From positions 1 through 31,069 of the IMG/VR virus record IMGVR_UViG_3300023179_000348: a stretch of 31,069 bases of DNA; one strand, given 5' to 3'. Positions 1 through 7,715 of the stretch are shown here, piece after piece. Origin of the DNA: a virus. Below the pieces are notes generated by a model. It searched no databases and was not told where the DNA came from. It saw only the letters and a program-made list of their open reading frames with translations. A program made the position numbers and the translations under genes. Within the stretch, counting starts at the first letter, position 1, and each line of letters opens with the position of its first letter.

Positions 1-1580
1 CATAAATAGCTTTATCATTCGCAAGATCAATACTCATTGTTTCCCAATGAGCAGATTTTGTTCCCCAATTACGAGCATCATCACGCTTAAACTTAAAGAT
101 TTGAGAAGAATGTTTTGGATTCTTTGGAGCAACAGATGAATTACCAGAGCTAACTTGCTGAATACTAATTTTTTCATAATCAGAAAGTTTAAGATAATTC
201 TTATCTACAAGACCAAGTGATTTGTCAAATGTCGTTCTATCGGCATCAGTCTTAAATGTGATAACATACGCACCATCAATCTGATCGCCAAGCTGATTCC
301 AAAGGGTTGCTAATCTGAAGGTTACACCTTGCATAGAACCAGTATCATTAACTAAAATCTTGTGAGATTTCTCGCAAATAATTCTAGAATCTTCTGCTTC
401 TGAAACTAGCTTGGTGCTTCTACGAGATTTTTGATAAAACCTCACCACAACCTCACCAGCACAAACTTTGTCTATAATAGTTTTGCTGAACGAAATAATA
501 TGATCGTTAATAGTTTTACCATTCCATTGAATTTTATTATTCAAAGAGCTACGAACAATATAGCCTAAACTACCATAAGTTCCAAATACTTCTTGGTATA
601 AACACTTAACATCAAAGATGTTATCCGAAGCCTTGAATTGATTTGAGATTGATTCTGCAATCTCTTGTTTTACTTTCTTGAATTTAGCTCTGATAGCTTT
701 CTTGGTCTTGTCAGTATATTCAAGACTTTCACGACTTGCAGTAATATCTAGTTCGCCAAGATCAAAGTCTACTTCAAAACCTTGATTGCATAGACTCTCT
801 AGCTCATCGTCATTAAAATCTACATCGCTAGTATCAATACCATAGCCAACGCCCATAACTGCAACAGAGTTAGAACGACTATAATAATCGCCCTTCTCGC
901 TATAATAACGCCAGCTTTTACCTTCAAATACAGGTTTGCGATCATAAATCTTTGCTAGTTCATCTTTACTTGCACCTTTAATAATTGGCTTGTTCCTAAA
1001 GTGTTTGAATAAATTAATCGCAGTATTCAAAAAGGTTTGAGTATCATCTTCACGAATAGGCACAGAAATCATAACGCCAGAAGGTTCAGAAGATTTTTCC
1101 TCCTTGAGCTTTACGATCTTGCCGATTTTAGTCTCATCAATAAAAGCATTATAAGTGGTTTTCTTTCCAGCGTGATATGAAATTAAAACAAAGTTATCAC
1201 CATAACTGAATGGTGCAAACTTGCCAATGCCATAATAACCGATAGCAGAATTATTGTTACGCTTTGTGGATTCACCATAAAAACAATAAAGATTCTTAAT
1301 ATCATCAGCAGAAAGCCCATTACCAAAATCTCTGATAGTTAAAGTGGGGTCGAGCTTCGTAGGAAGTTTAACTTCAATAGAACGCTTGCTATTTGCTTCG
1401 ATATTAGCGTCTTGTGCATTACAAGCGATCTCACGCAAAACTGCGAGAGGCTTATTGGAATACAACTGATTACGAAGAATGTTAAAGATATAAGGAAGTC
1501 CAGATTGCTTGATTCCAAAACTTACAGACTCAAACTTATCAGACTCGACTACATTGATTGGTTGTTCGATTAATTTCATA
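1..1580 (-). CDS. rIIA: RIIA-like GHKL ATPase (3' end outside window)
   Basis: Open from ATG at 1580 to the window edge, about 526 residues visible with no stop. The N-terminal 130 residues carry a Bergerat (GHKL) ATP-binding fold: N-box with E50 and N54 (REIACNAQDA), G1 box DFGNG at 84-88, and G2 lid GYYGIGKFAPFSY at 114-126. The order and spacing match T4 RIIA, as does a later DITASRESLEYTD block near 278-290. RIIA is an early membrane-associated protein of T4-like phages involved in rapid lysis and exclusion phenotypes; its biochemical role is poorly defined. It is preceded by its own TTGACA-17-TAAATT promoter ending 6 nt before the ATG, with no Shine-Dalgarno. Identification rests on motif order recalled from T4, not on a search. 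Confidence 0.85.
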
Positions 1581-1586
1581 TATTGA

Positions 1587-1615
1587 ATTTAAATTGATTT
1601 TAAATTAGTGTCAAA
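1587..1615 (-). promoter_or_regulatory. Sigma70-type promoter of rIIA, leaderless arrangement
   Basis: On the minus strand: TTGACA (1615-1610), 17-nt spacer, TAAATT (1592-1587), then 6 nt and the ATG of rIIA at 1580. The expected start site falls on the A of ATG. Confidence 0.75.
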
Positions 1616-1622
1616 TTTTATT

Positions 1623-2738
1623 TTATTCGTAGCTATCTCTATCAATAGCAATCACATAAGGAAATCTTGGAACATCATCTGGAGTATAATTAAAGAATTT
1701 TATTGTAGCTTTTTTGCCTATAAGTTTATTTTTATCTTTCAGTAATTGAGTAAGATATTTAAAATCTCCTTTAATATTACTTTTAAATGTTTTGCCGTGT
1801 TTATTTTTGAACACCATAAATCCAGCGGTTCCCTTTCTATTGCCTTCTCCTTCTATAACTCCTTGAATTACAAATTCTTCATCCATAAACTCTTTTCTTT
1901 TAAGAAGATTTTTACTACGCTTATTTTCATATTCTTTATTTAACCTAACCATTTGTCCTTCATACCCTTGATCCATATACATTTCATAGGCTTCATCAAG
2001 TTCTTCTTGTTTATTTACTTTTAAAGTAGTTACCACTTTAATCTTTTTATATTGATTGCTCTTTTTAAGAGAATCCAATACTAATTCATATCTTTCATAA
2101 AAAGAATTATTTTGAGAAATCACTCCAATTTTAGGAGCATCATATACCCAATACTCAATAGTTTCTGCACTTTCTTCTAAATCTTCATCAGTAGGCTTAC
2201 TCTTTTTCACAAGAGAAACAATTTTATTAAAATCATTTGCTAACTTGTCACAATATAATTCTCCGTCAAGAATAGCATTGGGATAATCTTTAAAAAACTT
2301 TTCTAAATTTTCCCTAATATGTGGAGCAGAAAGAATTTTCTTTCCGTTACGAGAAAACATACCATCTTTAGTTGTGATACAACGAATCCCATCTAATTTA
2401 GGTTGAGAATATACAGGAAAACTAACATCATAATCGTCATATTTATGAGCAAGCATAGGCTCAAAATATTGTTTTTTATTAATATCTTTTATATCTTCAA
2501 AATAACCAGATTCAAGTTTCTGCTTACGCTTTGCCTCTGCCTCTTTGAGAGCTTGTTCTTCTGGAGTAGTAGCGTTTGCTCTGCCAGCATTTTTTACATC
2601 ACAATCTGTCCACTCATTAACAATCTTCTCGCCATCGGTATGACCAGAAATTGTGCGATATTGATTTCCTTTGACTTCAATAGTCCATTCTTGTATTTTG
2701 CCAGTTTTTGTCTTTTTGTAAATTGTAGGTAACTTCAT
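1623..2738 (-). CDS. ATP-dependent DNA ligase
   Basis: 371 aa. It seals nicks through a lysyl-AMP intermediate, serving phage replication and repair. Nucleotidyltransferase motifs are in order: motif I KLDGIR 114-119 (adenylated Lys114), Ia SRNGK 129-133, III DGE 158-160, IIIa YWVYDA 196-201, IV EGQMVRL 260-266 and V LLKRKEF 278-284. A C-terminal OB-like domain of about 85 residues follows. The first 80 residues form a small domain rich in aromatic and Lys residues that could be WGR-like; this is seen in some phage ligases and is a guess here. The length is typical of compact phage ligases. It has its own promoter at 2745-2773, lying in the end of the upstream AbrB-like gene. Confidence 0.93.
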   Translation of the reverse strand: MKLPTIYKKTKTGKIQEWTIEVKGNQYRTISGHTDGEKIVNEWTDCDVKNAGRANATTPEEQALKEAEAKRKQKLESGYFEDIKDINKKQYFEPMLAHKYDDYDVSFPVYSQPKLDGIRCITTKDGMFSRNGKKILSAPHIRENLEKFFKDYPNAILDGELYCDKLANDFNKIVSLVKKSKPTDEDLEESAETIEYWVYDAPKIGVISQNNSFYERYELVLDSLKKSNQYKKIKVVTTLKVNKQEELDEAYEMYMDQGYEGQMVRLNKEYENKRSKNLLKRKEFMDEEFVIQGVIEGEGNRKGTAGFMVFKNKHGKTFKSNIKGDFKYLTQLLKDKNKLIGKKATIKFFNYTPDDVPRFPYVIAIDRDSYE

Positions 2739-2744
2739 AGTCTC

Positions 2745-2773
2745 AGTTTATACTGGACTAGCCAACTTGTCAA
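2745..2773 (-). promoter_or_regulatory. Sigma70-type promoter of the DNA ligase
   Basis: TTGACA (2773-2768), 17-nt spacer, TAAACT (2750-2745), 6 nt, ATG 2738. The -35 lies over the last bases of the preceding coding sequence, so the ligase can be transcribed apart from the upstream genes. The -10 is weaker than TATAAT. Confidence 0.65.
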
Positions 2774-2958
2774 ATTTTGTTTTTTTTTGATTTAGAAGGA
2801 GTTGCAACTTTAAGCAAACTCCAAGTTCCATCTTTATTATCGTGCCAATCAATAGTATCACCGATTTTCCAACCCATCTTTTTTAAAAGAGAATTTGGCA
2901 ACTCTATATATTGATAGCCATTTTCCTCTTTTATTTCAAGAACATGAGGTTTTTTCAT
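2770..2958 (-). CDS. AbrB/MazE-type swapped-hairpin DNA-binding protein
   Basis: 62 aa. The pattern IELPNSLLKKMGWKIGDTI followed by a short acidic loop and WSLLKV is the SpoVT-AbrB signature: two strands, the turn with the GWKxGD element near residues 29-34, and a closing strand. Such proteins dimerise and bind DNA as transition-state regulators or antitoxins. No toxin partner is recognised next to it, so a stand-alone regulator is more likely. Its start overlaps the stop of the 220-aa gene upstream (ATGA, 2955-2958), implying coupled translation. The Lys-rich C-terminal tail (about 10 residues) could add non-specific DNA contact. Confidence 0.7.
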   Translation of the reverse strand: MKKPHVLEIKEENGYQYIELPNSLLKKMGWKIGDTIDWHDNKDGTWSLLKVATPSKSKKNKI

Positions 2959-3617
2959 CTTGGAGTTAAAACCTTAACAAGAAATCTCATTCCCCTCCAA
3001 TTAATCCATTCTAATGCTCTGATAAGTTTTGTAATAGACCTTTGAATCTTCCAGCTAATTTTCTCAACCGAGCGAACATAATAATTAAAATAAATCCTAT
3101 AAATTGGACAACGCATTTTTCTTTCGTGACTTGCGATCTCTAATTCTAATTTTATTTCGTTTTCAATTCTATCTTTACTAGGATATTTGGTATATTCTGG
3201 AAGAATAGTCAATTCTTTTACTTCTCCATTAACCACAACCGCTTTCCAATCTGGATAAAAATCTGTGCCATCAATATTATCACCATTTACAATGCAACCA
3301 AAAATAAAAGTGCCAGTATAATCATCACGAAACTTATCATACTTTTTATCAACAACAAATTTCTCCTTCCAAAAAGAAGAAGGTCTTGAGCCATAAAACT
3401 TTTTACTTTCTTTAACTTCATCCTCTGTTTTATCCTCATAATGACCTTCTGTTATTTCTTCATACAATTTGTTATCTTTTAAAATATAAGTAGAAAGACA
3501 ATTATCTTCAAGTTCTTTAGTTTGAAATTCCATATCACGCCAATTATGATTTAGGGTTCTTAATGTAGCGTCAAGAGGAAGCTCTTGTTCTACTCTTACA
3601 TAATTAAATAATCCCAT
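2955..3617 (-). CDS. Hypothetical phage protein, MGLFNYV-type N-terminus
   Basis: 220 aa, function unknown. It begins MGLFNYVRVEQELP, like a widespread group of phage early proteins that start MGxFDYI and carry a short acidic 'xLP' segment. The middle is acidic and aromatic (residues 60-130), and the C-terminal 50 residues are basic with several Arg/Trp (RSITKLIRALEWINWRG). No catalytic motif, signal peptide or membrane helix is recognised. It leads a two-gene unit with the AbrB-like protein (ATGA overlap). A textbook promoter (TTGACA-17-TAATAT) ends 6 nt before its ATG, which fixes the start. Confidence 0.8.
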   Translation of the reverse strand: MGLFNYVRVEQELPLDATLRTLNHNWRDMEFQTKELEDNCLSTYILKDNKLYEEITEGHYEDKTEDEVKESKKFYGSRPSSFWKEKFVVDKKYDKFRDDYTGTFIFGCIVNGDNIDGTDFYPDWKAVVVNGEVKELTILPEYTKYPSKDRIENEIKLELEIASHERKMRCPIYRIYFNYYVRSVEKISWKIQRSITKLIRALEWINWRGMRFLVKVLTPR

Positions 3618-3623
3618 ATAATT

Positions 3624-3652
3624 ATATTATAAATAGTTTCTTTGTTTGTCAA
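3624..3652 (-). promoter_or_regulatory. Sigma70-type promoter of the 220-aa gene
   Basis: TTGACA (3652-3647), 17 nt, TAATAT (3629-3624), 6 nt, ATG 3617. It lies within the last 26 bases of the upstream coding sequence. Confidence 0.75.
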
Positions 3653-3896
3653 TATTATTAAATTTTAAACATCCTTGGTGTTCAAATGTTAATAAGCCGT
3701 TTCTATGACTTTCTGGATTTGTGCAAACTCCCCAATCTGCTCCTAATTCGCCACGAAGCGGTATAAAATACCCGCATCCACAAGAACAATCTGGATAATC
3801 TATATTTGGTTTTTCCCATTTTTTTACATCTCCAAATGGGTCATAATCTTCTGATTTTCTTATCACAAGTTCTAATAATTTATCGTGTTCTGTCAT
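3627..3896 (-). CDS. Small cysteine-rich protein with CSCGCGYFIPL and DWGVC motifs
   Basis: 89 aa. The core reads CSCGCGYFIPLRG, then ADWGVCTNP, then GLLTFEHQGC at residues 38-77. The five cysteines and one His could bind a metal. Small bacterial proteins with the pattern CxxGCxxFxPLxGxLGxDWGVCTNPxSPRxGLLTFEHQGC are common; this is a phage copy of that family, which I recall from DUF3027-like proteins but cannot confirm. Function unknown. The start overlaps the stop of the 44-aa membrane peptide gene upstream, so it belongs to the UVDE operon. Confidence 0.8.
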   Translation of the reverse strand: MTEHDKLLELVIRKSEDYDPFGDVKKWEKPNIDYPDCSCGCGYFIPLRGELGADWGVCTNPESHRNGLLTFEHQGCLKFNNIDKQRNYL

Positions 3897-4014
3897 AAAA
3901 ATTATTTATTAAAATACAAATACCTAGCAAAATTGCAGTTTGTGTATTTCCTTTGATTATATTGTATATCATACCTACTGCTAAAATCAATTTAATTATT
4001 AAATTAATATTCAT
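3880..4014 (-). CDS. 44-aa membrane peptide
   Basis: Too short for routine calling but well supported by context. Its ATG (4014-4012) overlaps the TGA of the nuclease gene upstream (ATGA), and its TAA lies 17 nt inside the next gene. It fills the only gap in this operon. Two hydrophobic stretches (residues 3-20 and 27-39) are separated by KGNTQ, giving a possible two-helix hairpin. No function can be assigned. Small inner-membrane peptides are common in phage early regions. Confidence 0.6.
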   Translation of the reverse strand: MNINLIIKLILAVGMIYNIIKGNTQTAILLGICILINNFYDRTR

Positions 4015-4487
4015 AGTTGTTCTAGTTCAGATATTGATAAATTATAACAATCGGCTTTAAATGTCCAACCTAGATGAGATTTCTCATCTACATCACCTTT
4101 TTTACAAAATCTTGCTTCTTTAAAATAATCATTTTTCTTTTTCTTGCCAAGAATCCACGCTTTAGAAAAATGATCTATTACTCTTACAAAAACATAATAA
4201 TTACAATCTTGTTTTGTATTAAAATCTGAAACGCTACAATCATATTCTGGTTTAGGTTTTGAAGTGCAACGCTTTGTTTTTACTTCATATTTAATACCAT
4301 CTTTTTCTACATCAAAATCATAATTATCTGGTTCATTTGCTTTTAAATATTCTGCAACTAACATTTGACCAATGTAACCAGCAATATTACCTCCACCTTT
4401 TGTGATAGAATTATATAATCTGCCAAGACTTCTGGCTTTTTGTCTTGCCTTAACTAAAATTTCATCTGATATTTCTAATTCAATCAT
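4011..4487 (-). CDS. PD-(D/E)XK-like nuclease
   Basis: 158 aa. An N-terminal helical part includes GGGNIAGYIGQMLVAEYL (residues 31-48), whose Glu is typical of the first helix of this fold. It is followed by DFDVEKDGIKYEVKTKR near 57-73: an acidic residue, a strand and an E-V-K triad. That E-x-K motif with upstream Asp is the PD-(D/E)XK active-site pattern. A hydrophobic strand (YYVFVRVID, 97-105) and a Trp/Ile strand follow, as in the fold. The substrate is unknown; it could be repair, recombination or host DNA degradation. It overlaps UVDE upstream (4484-4487, ATGA), which favours a DNA-processing role. The assignment is to the fold, not a named enzyme. Confidence 0.65.
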   Translation of the reverse strand: MIELEISDEILVKARQKARSLGRLYNSITKGGGNIAGYIGQMLVAEYLKANEPDNYDFDVEKDGIKYEVKTKRCTSKPKPEYDCSVSDFNTKQDCNYYVFVRVIDHFSKAWILGKKKKNDYFKEARFCKKGDVDEKSHLGWTFKADCYNLSISELEQL

Positions 4488-5383
4488 AGCTTTGCAAAAG
4501 ATTGTTCTTTCATTTTTAATTCAAAATCAACATCTACATTGTGTCCGTATGTATCGGGCAAACGAGTAGCGTAATCTGCGTGTTTGCGTGGATTCTTATG
4601 TCCAACAATACTTTCTGAATAATGAAACAATGGAGTATGATTGCCCCAAGTAATTCGTGCTAGATGAAATGCTTGTTCCTCTGATAGATTATCTGGATGA
4701 CATTTGTGATGAAGATAATCAAAAGTAATAGGAATATTCGAAACAGAATGAAAGTGTCTCATAAGTTTCTTGATTGACCAACAAGTATCTTTATCGTCAT
4801 TTTCTATAACTAATCTAGATTTAACATCGTTGCTCAATCTATCAAAGTTACTCATAAACTTTTTTACTACATCGTTAAGATTACCTCTTGCATTATGTAT
4901 GTGCATATTCATAGGTGCATCATAATTAAGTGGACAACCAATTTGCGTCATAAACCAACCATAGTGATTTAATTCTTTGATTGTTTTATCTACTGCATTG
5001 TCGTTATCACTAGCAAGAACATTAAATTCGCTAGGATGACAAGAGATGCGAACATTAGTAGATTGAACTAACTTTTTGATATTATTAAATTGATCTACAA
5101 TTCTATTGTAGTCTGGTAAATCTTGTAATGTTACATTAGCTTTATCATAAGTAATAAGAGGAAATAGATCAGAAGAAAGCCTATATGTATGATTATGGTC
5201 TGCACAATATTTGATATAGTGATATGATGTAATCATATTGTTAAGTATTCTAGAGGAAAGAGAAGATAACGCTTCTTGTCTTGGTAGACTAGAAAATCTA
5301 CTATAAGTCATAGTATTAAACTTGATTGGTTCATCTCTTTCTGCAAGAGATAAGACAATACAACAAACACCTTTTCTGTTCAT
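4484..5383 (-). CDS. uvsE: UV damage endonuclease (UVDE/UvsE family)
   Basis: 299 aa, about the length of the catalytic core of UvsE. The family is a TIM-barrel metal enzyme that nicks DNA 5' to UV photoproducts and other lesions. Metal-site residues are seen in order: SCHPSEF with H116 and E119; MHIHN with H161/H163; IENDD with E194-D196; FDYLHH with D222, H225-H226; and HYSES from H254. The N-terminal strand is GVCCIVL (5-11), typical of the family. It heads an operon with the PD-(D/E)XK protein, the 44-aa membrane peptide and the cysteine-rich protein. Its promoter TTGACT-17-TAATAT ends 6 nt before the ATG, with GGTAGG immediately before the start. Confidence 0.93.
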   Translation of the reverse strand: MNRKGVCCIVLSLAERDEPIKFNTMTYSRFSSLPRQEALSSLSSRILNNMITSYHYIKYCADHNHTYRLSSDLFPLITYDKANVTLQDLPDYNRIVDQFNNIKKLVQSTNVRISCHPSEFNVLASDNDNAVDKTIKELNHYGWFMTQIGCPLNYDAPMNMHIHNARGNLNDVVKKFMSNFDRLSNDVKSRLVIENDDKDTCWSIKKLMRHFHSVSNIPITFDYLHHKCHPDNLSEEQAFHLARITWGNHTPLFHYSESIVGHKNPRKHADYATRLPDTYGHNVDVDFELKMKEQSFAKL

Positions 5384-5389
5384 CCTACC

Positions 5390-5418
5390 ATATTAAATTA
5401 ATATACAAGAATAGTCAA
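5390..5418 (-). promoter_or_regulatory. Sigma70-type promoter of UVDE
   Basis: TTGACT (5418-5413), 17 nt, TAATAT (5395-5390), 6 nt, ATG 5383. Confidence 0.72.
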
Positions 5419-5429
5419 GTAAAGATAAA

Positions 5430-5606
5430 TTATTTATAAATATATGTAGATGAGCCATTTTGTTTTTTTAATTCTTTTTTAATCAATGACTTATCTTTTT
5501 GATTTGTCCAATTTATACTATCATAGTTTTCTTTAAACCTGTCAGAGAAACAATTTCTTGGTCTGTCTCCTTTTCCAGCTTGCTTATTTGGCATTTTTTC
5601 GTTCAT
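5430..5606 (-). CDS. 58-aa phage GKGDxPR-type protein
   Basis: An uncalled small gene in a 378-nt gap. The protein contains MPNKQAGKGDRPRNCFSD followed by RFKENYDSINW. This matches a very common small phage protein with the pattern GKGDKPRPVxxxxYxENYDxIxW, of unknown function. The start is ATG 5606 or the in-frame ATG 5594; the latter gives the usual M-x-N-K-Q start. The 5' end of the gene is itself one copy of the degenerate 31-bp repeat that continues upstream. A TTGACG-17-TAAAAT promoter lies at 5666-5694, leaving a leader of about 55 nt, unlike the leaderless neighbours. Confidence 0.75.
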   Translation of the reverse strand: MNEKMPNKQAGKGDRPRNCFSDRFKENYDSINWTNQKDKSLIKKELKKQNGSSTYIYK

Positions 5607-5760
5607 ATTTGGGATTTTTCTGTTAGCAAATAGACTTATTTGGGATTTTTTTGTTCGTAAATAGGATTTTATTATAAAATTATATTTTCGTCAATAATAT
5701 ATTTGGCGTTTTTCTGTTAGCAAATTGATTTATTTGAAAAAAAATCATTCGTAAATTGTA
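5585..5760 (-). repeat. Degenerate tandem repeat, about 31-bp period
   Basis: Copies are anchored by TATTTGG (plus strand) at 5585, 5606, 5637 and 5700, and TATTTGA at 5731. Each is followed by a T-run and then TTAGCAAAT, TTCGTAAAT or similar, so most units can fold ATTTG against CAAAT. Spacings are 21, 31, 63 (two units) and 31. The first copy is the 5' end of the 58-aa gene, so the array looks like decayed tandem duplications of that end. The missing unit between 5637 and 5700 is where the promoter lies. Confidence 0.6.
5666..5694 (-). promoter_or_regulatory. Sigma70-type promoter within the repeat array
   Basis: TTGACG (5694-5689), 17 nt, TAAAAT (5671-5666). The -35 occupies the place of the TTCGTAAAT segment of a repeat unit. 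It would drive the 58-aa gene. Confidence 0.6.
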
Positions 5761-5761
5761 A

Positions 5762-5980
5762 TTAAATTAAAAATTTAAAAAGACTTTGCTCATCTTTTGA
5801 TAAATATTTTTCTTCTATCCAATGAGTATAGTCTAGATCACTATATATTTGATATCTTATTTGATAATCCCAGTTTAAATTTGCTTGTCTTATATTGATG
5901 ATTTCTCCATTTTCAATTTCATTCGACCATTTATTATAATAATAAACTTGATCTTTAATTTTAAAAATAAGCTTTTTCAT
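5762..5980 (-). CDS. Hypothetical protein, small beta-type
   Basis: 72 aa, unrecognised. The sequence is aromatic and alternating (KIKDQVYYYN, GEIINIR, YQIRYQIYS, THWIEEKYL), suggesting a small SH3-like barrel in which a 'DxVYY...GxI' strand pair is followed by an aromatic strand and a closing 'I.E.YL' strand. Such domains are frequent in tiny phage proteins that bind nucleic acid or partner proteins, but nothing specific shows here. It lies 6 nt after the nucleotidyltransferase gene 5987-6586 and is the last gene of that minus-strand unit. Confidence 0.65.
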   Translation of the reverse strand: MKKLIFKIKDQVYYYNKWSNEIENGEIINIRQANLNWDYQIRYQIYSDLDYTHWIEEKYLSKDEQSLFKFLI

Positions 5981-5986
5981 TTATTT

Positions 5987-6586
5987 TTAGATTACACAAT
6001 TAAAATAATATTTCATATCATGATCTTCGGATTTCTTTCTATAAATAATGCCAAAAATTTTTTGTTCTTTTAAATATTTTATATTTAAAATTTTTATTTT
6101 TTTTGATTGAAATTCAATATCCAAAGTTGGATTTTCAAATTTGGATAAGGCAAGATCTTTTGCATCTTTTGTTATTGGAATATATTTTGAATATTTATTT
6201 AATATATATGGATCATTATATTTTTTCTGCTTATATATTTGATTAATAATATTTTCTTTTTTTGTTAAATCTTCAACAAAAACTATATGCCCAAAATGAT
6301 TTTCATTTAGAGAAAAATCATACATTTTATCTGTAGAATTATTTGGAATTTTTGATTTCCTAAATTGATATTTTTTAGAAAAAAAAGAATTCCAAAAATC
6401 AAAATCTTTGCTATCTAAATAAAGATCAATGTCTTTATGGCATCTATAAATTTTTTTATAATATAAGGCTATAGCTAATCCGCCTCTTAAAATATAAAAT
6501 TTATTTGTTTGAATTATTTCGGTTAATATGTTTAATAAATCAATATTTTTTTGACATTTCGATTCGTCATTAATGAATAAGTTCAT
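5987..6586 (-). CDS. Nucleotidyltransferase-fold protein (AbiEii/lincosamide NTase-like)
   Basis: 199 aa. The fold signature is GGLAIALYY (35-43) followed by HKDIDLYLD (50-58), the GG/GS and DxD metal-binding pair (D52, D54) of Pol-beta-like nucleotidyltransferases of the AbiEii/MNT/LinB type. A downstream acidic strand (FGHIVFVEDL, about 104-113) could supply the third carboxylate. These enzymes transfer NMP to small molecules, tRNA or proteins. No partner antitoxin is recognised. It overlaps by 17 nt a second, different nucleotidyltransferase (6570-7100); having two in tandem is unusual. The target is unknown. Confidence 0.7.
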   Translation of the reverse strand: MNLFINDESKCQKNIDLLNILTEIIQTNKFYILRGGLAIALYYKKIYRCHKDIDLYLDSKDFDFWNSFFSKKYQFRKSKIPNNSTDKMYDFSLNENHFGHIVFVEDLTKKENIINQIYKQKKYNDPYILNKYSKYIPITKDAKDLALSKFENPTLDIEFQSKKIKILNIKYLKEQKIFGIIYRKKSEDHDMKYYFNCVI

Positions 6587-7100
6587 TTAATCTTTGCATC
6601 GCTATTTTATCATAATTATTCCAAATGCCATTTCTTGGATGTTTTATAATCTGATTCTCTTTATCGTTAATTTCATCTTCCATTTTCCAACCTAAATTTA
6701 ACATTTTATTTGTAGTTAATTTTCCATCGCATAATTTATAAAATTTTTTATTTAATATTAATTCCCACGCTTTATTTAAATCAAAAGTATGAAAAGATGG
6801 AAATGGAAAAAATCCATTTTTATCAAATCCAAAAAGATTACAAGATAAATCATAATAATAAGTCCTTGGACAATAATGAAATAACAATCCGTCTAGCCAA
6901 TCTTTCTGTTCTAAAAAATTAAGATTTACTTCTCCTTTACCTATGATATTTATAGTTCTCCTCATATTATTTTCTGAAAATGAATTATGAAAACCGTAAT
7001 CTACATCAGAAAATTTTTCTCCTCGAATTAAAAAATCTCTAACAAATCCTCCGCTTAAGAAACCATCTGTATTCAAAATTTTATATATAACTCTATGCAT
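6570..7100 (-). CDS. Nucleotidyltransferase-fold protein (poly(A)/CCA-polymerase head-like)
   Basis: 176 aa. FLSGGFVRDFLIRGEKFSDVDYGF near residues 14-37 has the GGxVRD...DxD arrangement (G17, D32, D34) of the class II poly(A) polymerase/CCA transferase head domain. The protein is far too short to include the neck and tail that select ATP/CTP and bind tRNA, so a full CCA-adding enzyme is unlikely. It overlaps the second nucleotidyltransferase by 17 nt and starts directly after the stop of the FMN-reductase gene. The role is unknown; RNA-end modification or a defence or counter-defence function are possibilities. Confidence 0.68.
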   Translation of the reverse strand: MHRVIYKILNTDGFLSGGFVRDFLIRGEKFSDVDYGFHNSFSENNMRRTINIIGKGEVNLNFLEQKDWLDGLLFHYCPRTYYYDLSCNLFGFDKNGFFPFPSFHTFDLNKAWELILNKKFYKLCDGKLTTNKMLNLGWKMEDEINDKENQIIKHPRNGIWNNYDKIAMQRLNELIH

Positions 7101-7715
7101 TTATTTTAACCAGATTGACGTAGGATTATATGTTTCTGTATCTAAATAATCCCAAACTTTCCATTCTTTTTTTCCTTTACAATATGAAATTATATTATAT
7201 AAAAATGCATGAAGATCTTCAATATGCCAAACATCATCAAGCAGTTTTTTACCAAGATATCTAGATTGATGTGCCACATGATCTGCGTAACTATAAGCAA
7301 AAGCAGAGAATGGAGGTAAAATACATCCCATTGAACAAAGTACGCCTTGCATCCTAGAGGCAACTTCTTTTCCTCCTACTGAATGCATAGTAACAATAAC
7401 TCCAGCTGGTTTACCAAGGAGATGTTTTTTACCTTCTATTTCTGTCATTTTTTCAAAAAGCTGTTGCATATTTGATCCCCAACTGTCCCAATATGTTCCT
7501 GTGCAAAAAATAAGAGCATCACTTTCTTTAATAATATGTCTAACTTTCGGCCAATAAAAATCTTTATGAAGATGTAAAATTTTTATTTTTATTGAATTAT
7601 CAATACGATTAATTTTTCTTTTAATCTTTTTTATTAAAGATCCTGTATTTCCACTTTTACCACCAATAGATCCATTAATAATTGTAAGCCTAAGTGGTTT
7701 TATTTGCGACTTCAT
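7101..7715 (-). CDS. NAD(P)H-dependent FMN reductase / flavodoxin-fold protein
   Basis: 204 aa. The N-terminal strand LTIINGSIGGKSGNTGSL (residues 10-27) has the GSxxxxSxT phosphate loop of the NADPH-dependent FMN reductase family. DALIFCTGTYWDSW, near residue 85, is the second flavin-contact loop ('P.Y' replaced by TGTYW). KPAGVIVTMHSVGG follows with the third loop. The fold reduces FMN or quinones with NAD(P)H in the cytoplasm. It is unusual as a phage gene; a redox partner for the RNR or thioredoxin system, or a stress role, is conceivable. It overlaps the upstream gene by 26 nt and the downstream ATG is adjacent, so it lies inside an operon. Confidence 0.85.
   Translation of the reverse strand: MKSQIKPLRLTIINGSIGGKSGNTGSLIKKIKRKINRIDNSIKIKILHLHKDFYWPKVRHIIKESDALIFCTGTYWDSWGSNMQQLFEKMTEIEGKKHLLGKPAGVIVTMHSVGGKEVASRMQGVLCSMGCILPPFSAFAYSYADHVAHQSRYLGKKLLDDVWHIEDLHAFLYNIISYCKGKKEWKVWDYLDTETYNPTSIWLK

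Noticed and set aside
1746-2732. Plus-strand frames of 65 and 109 aa
   Set aside because: Antisense shadows of the DNA ligase gene; hydrophobic low-complexity translations without start signals.
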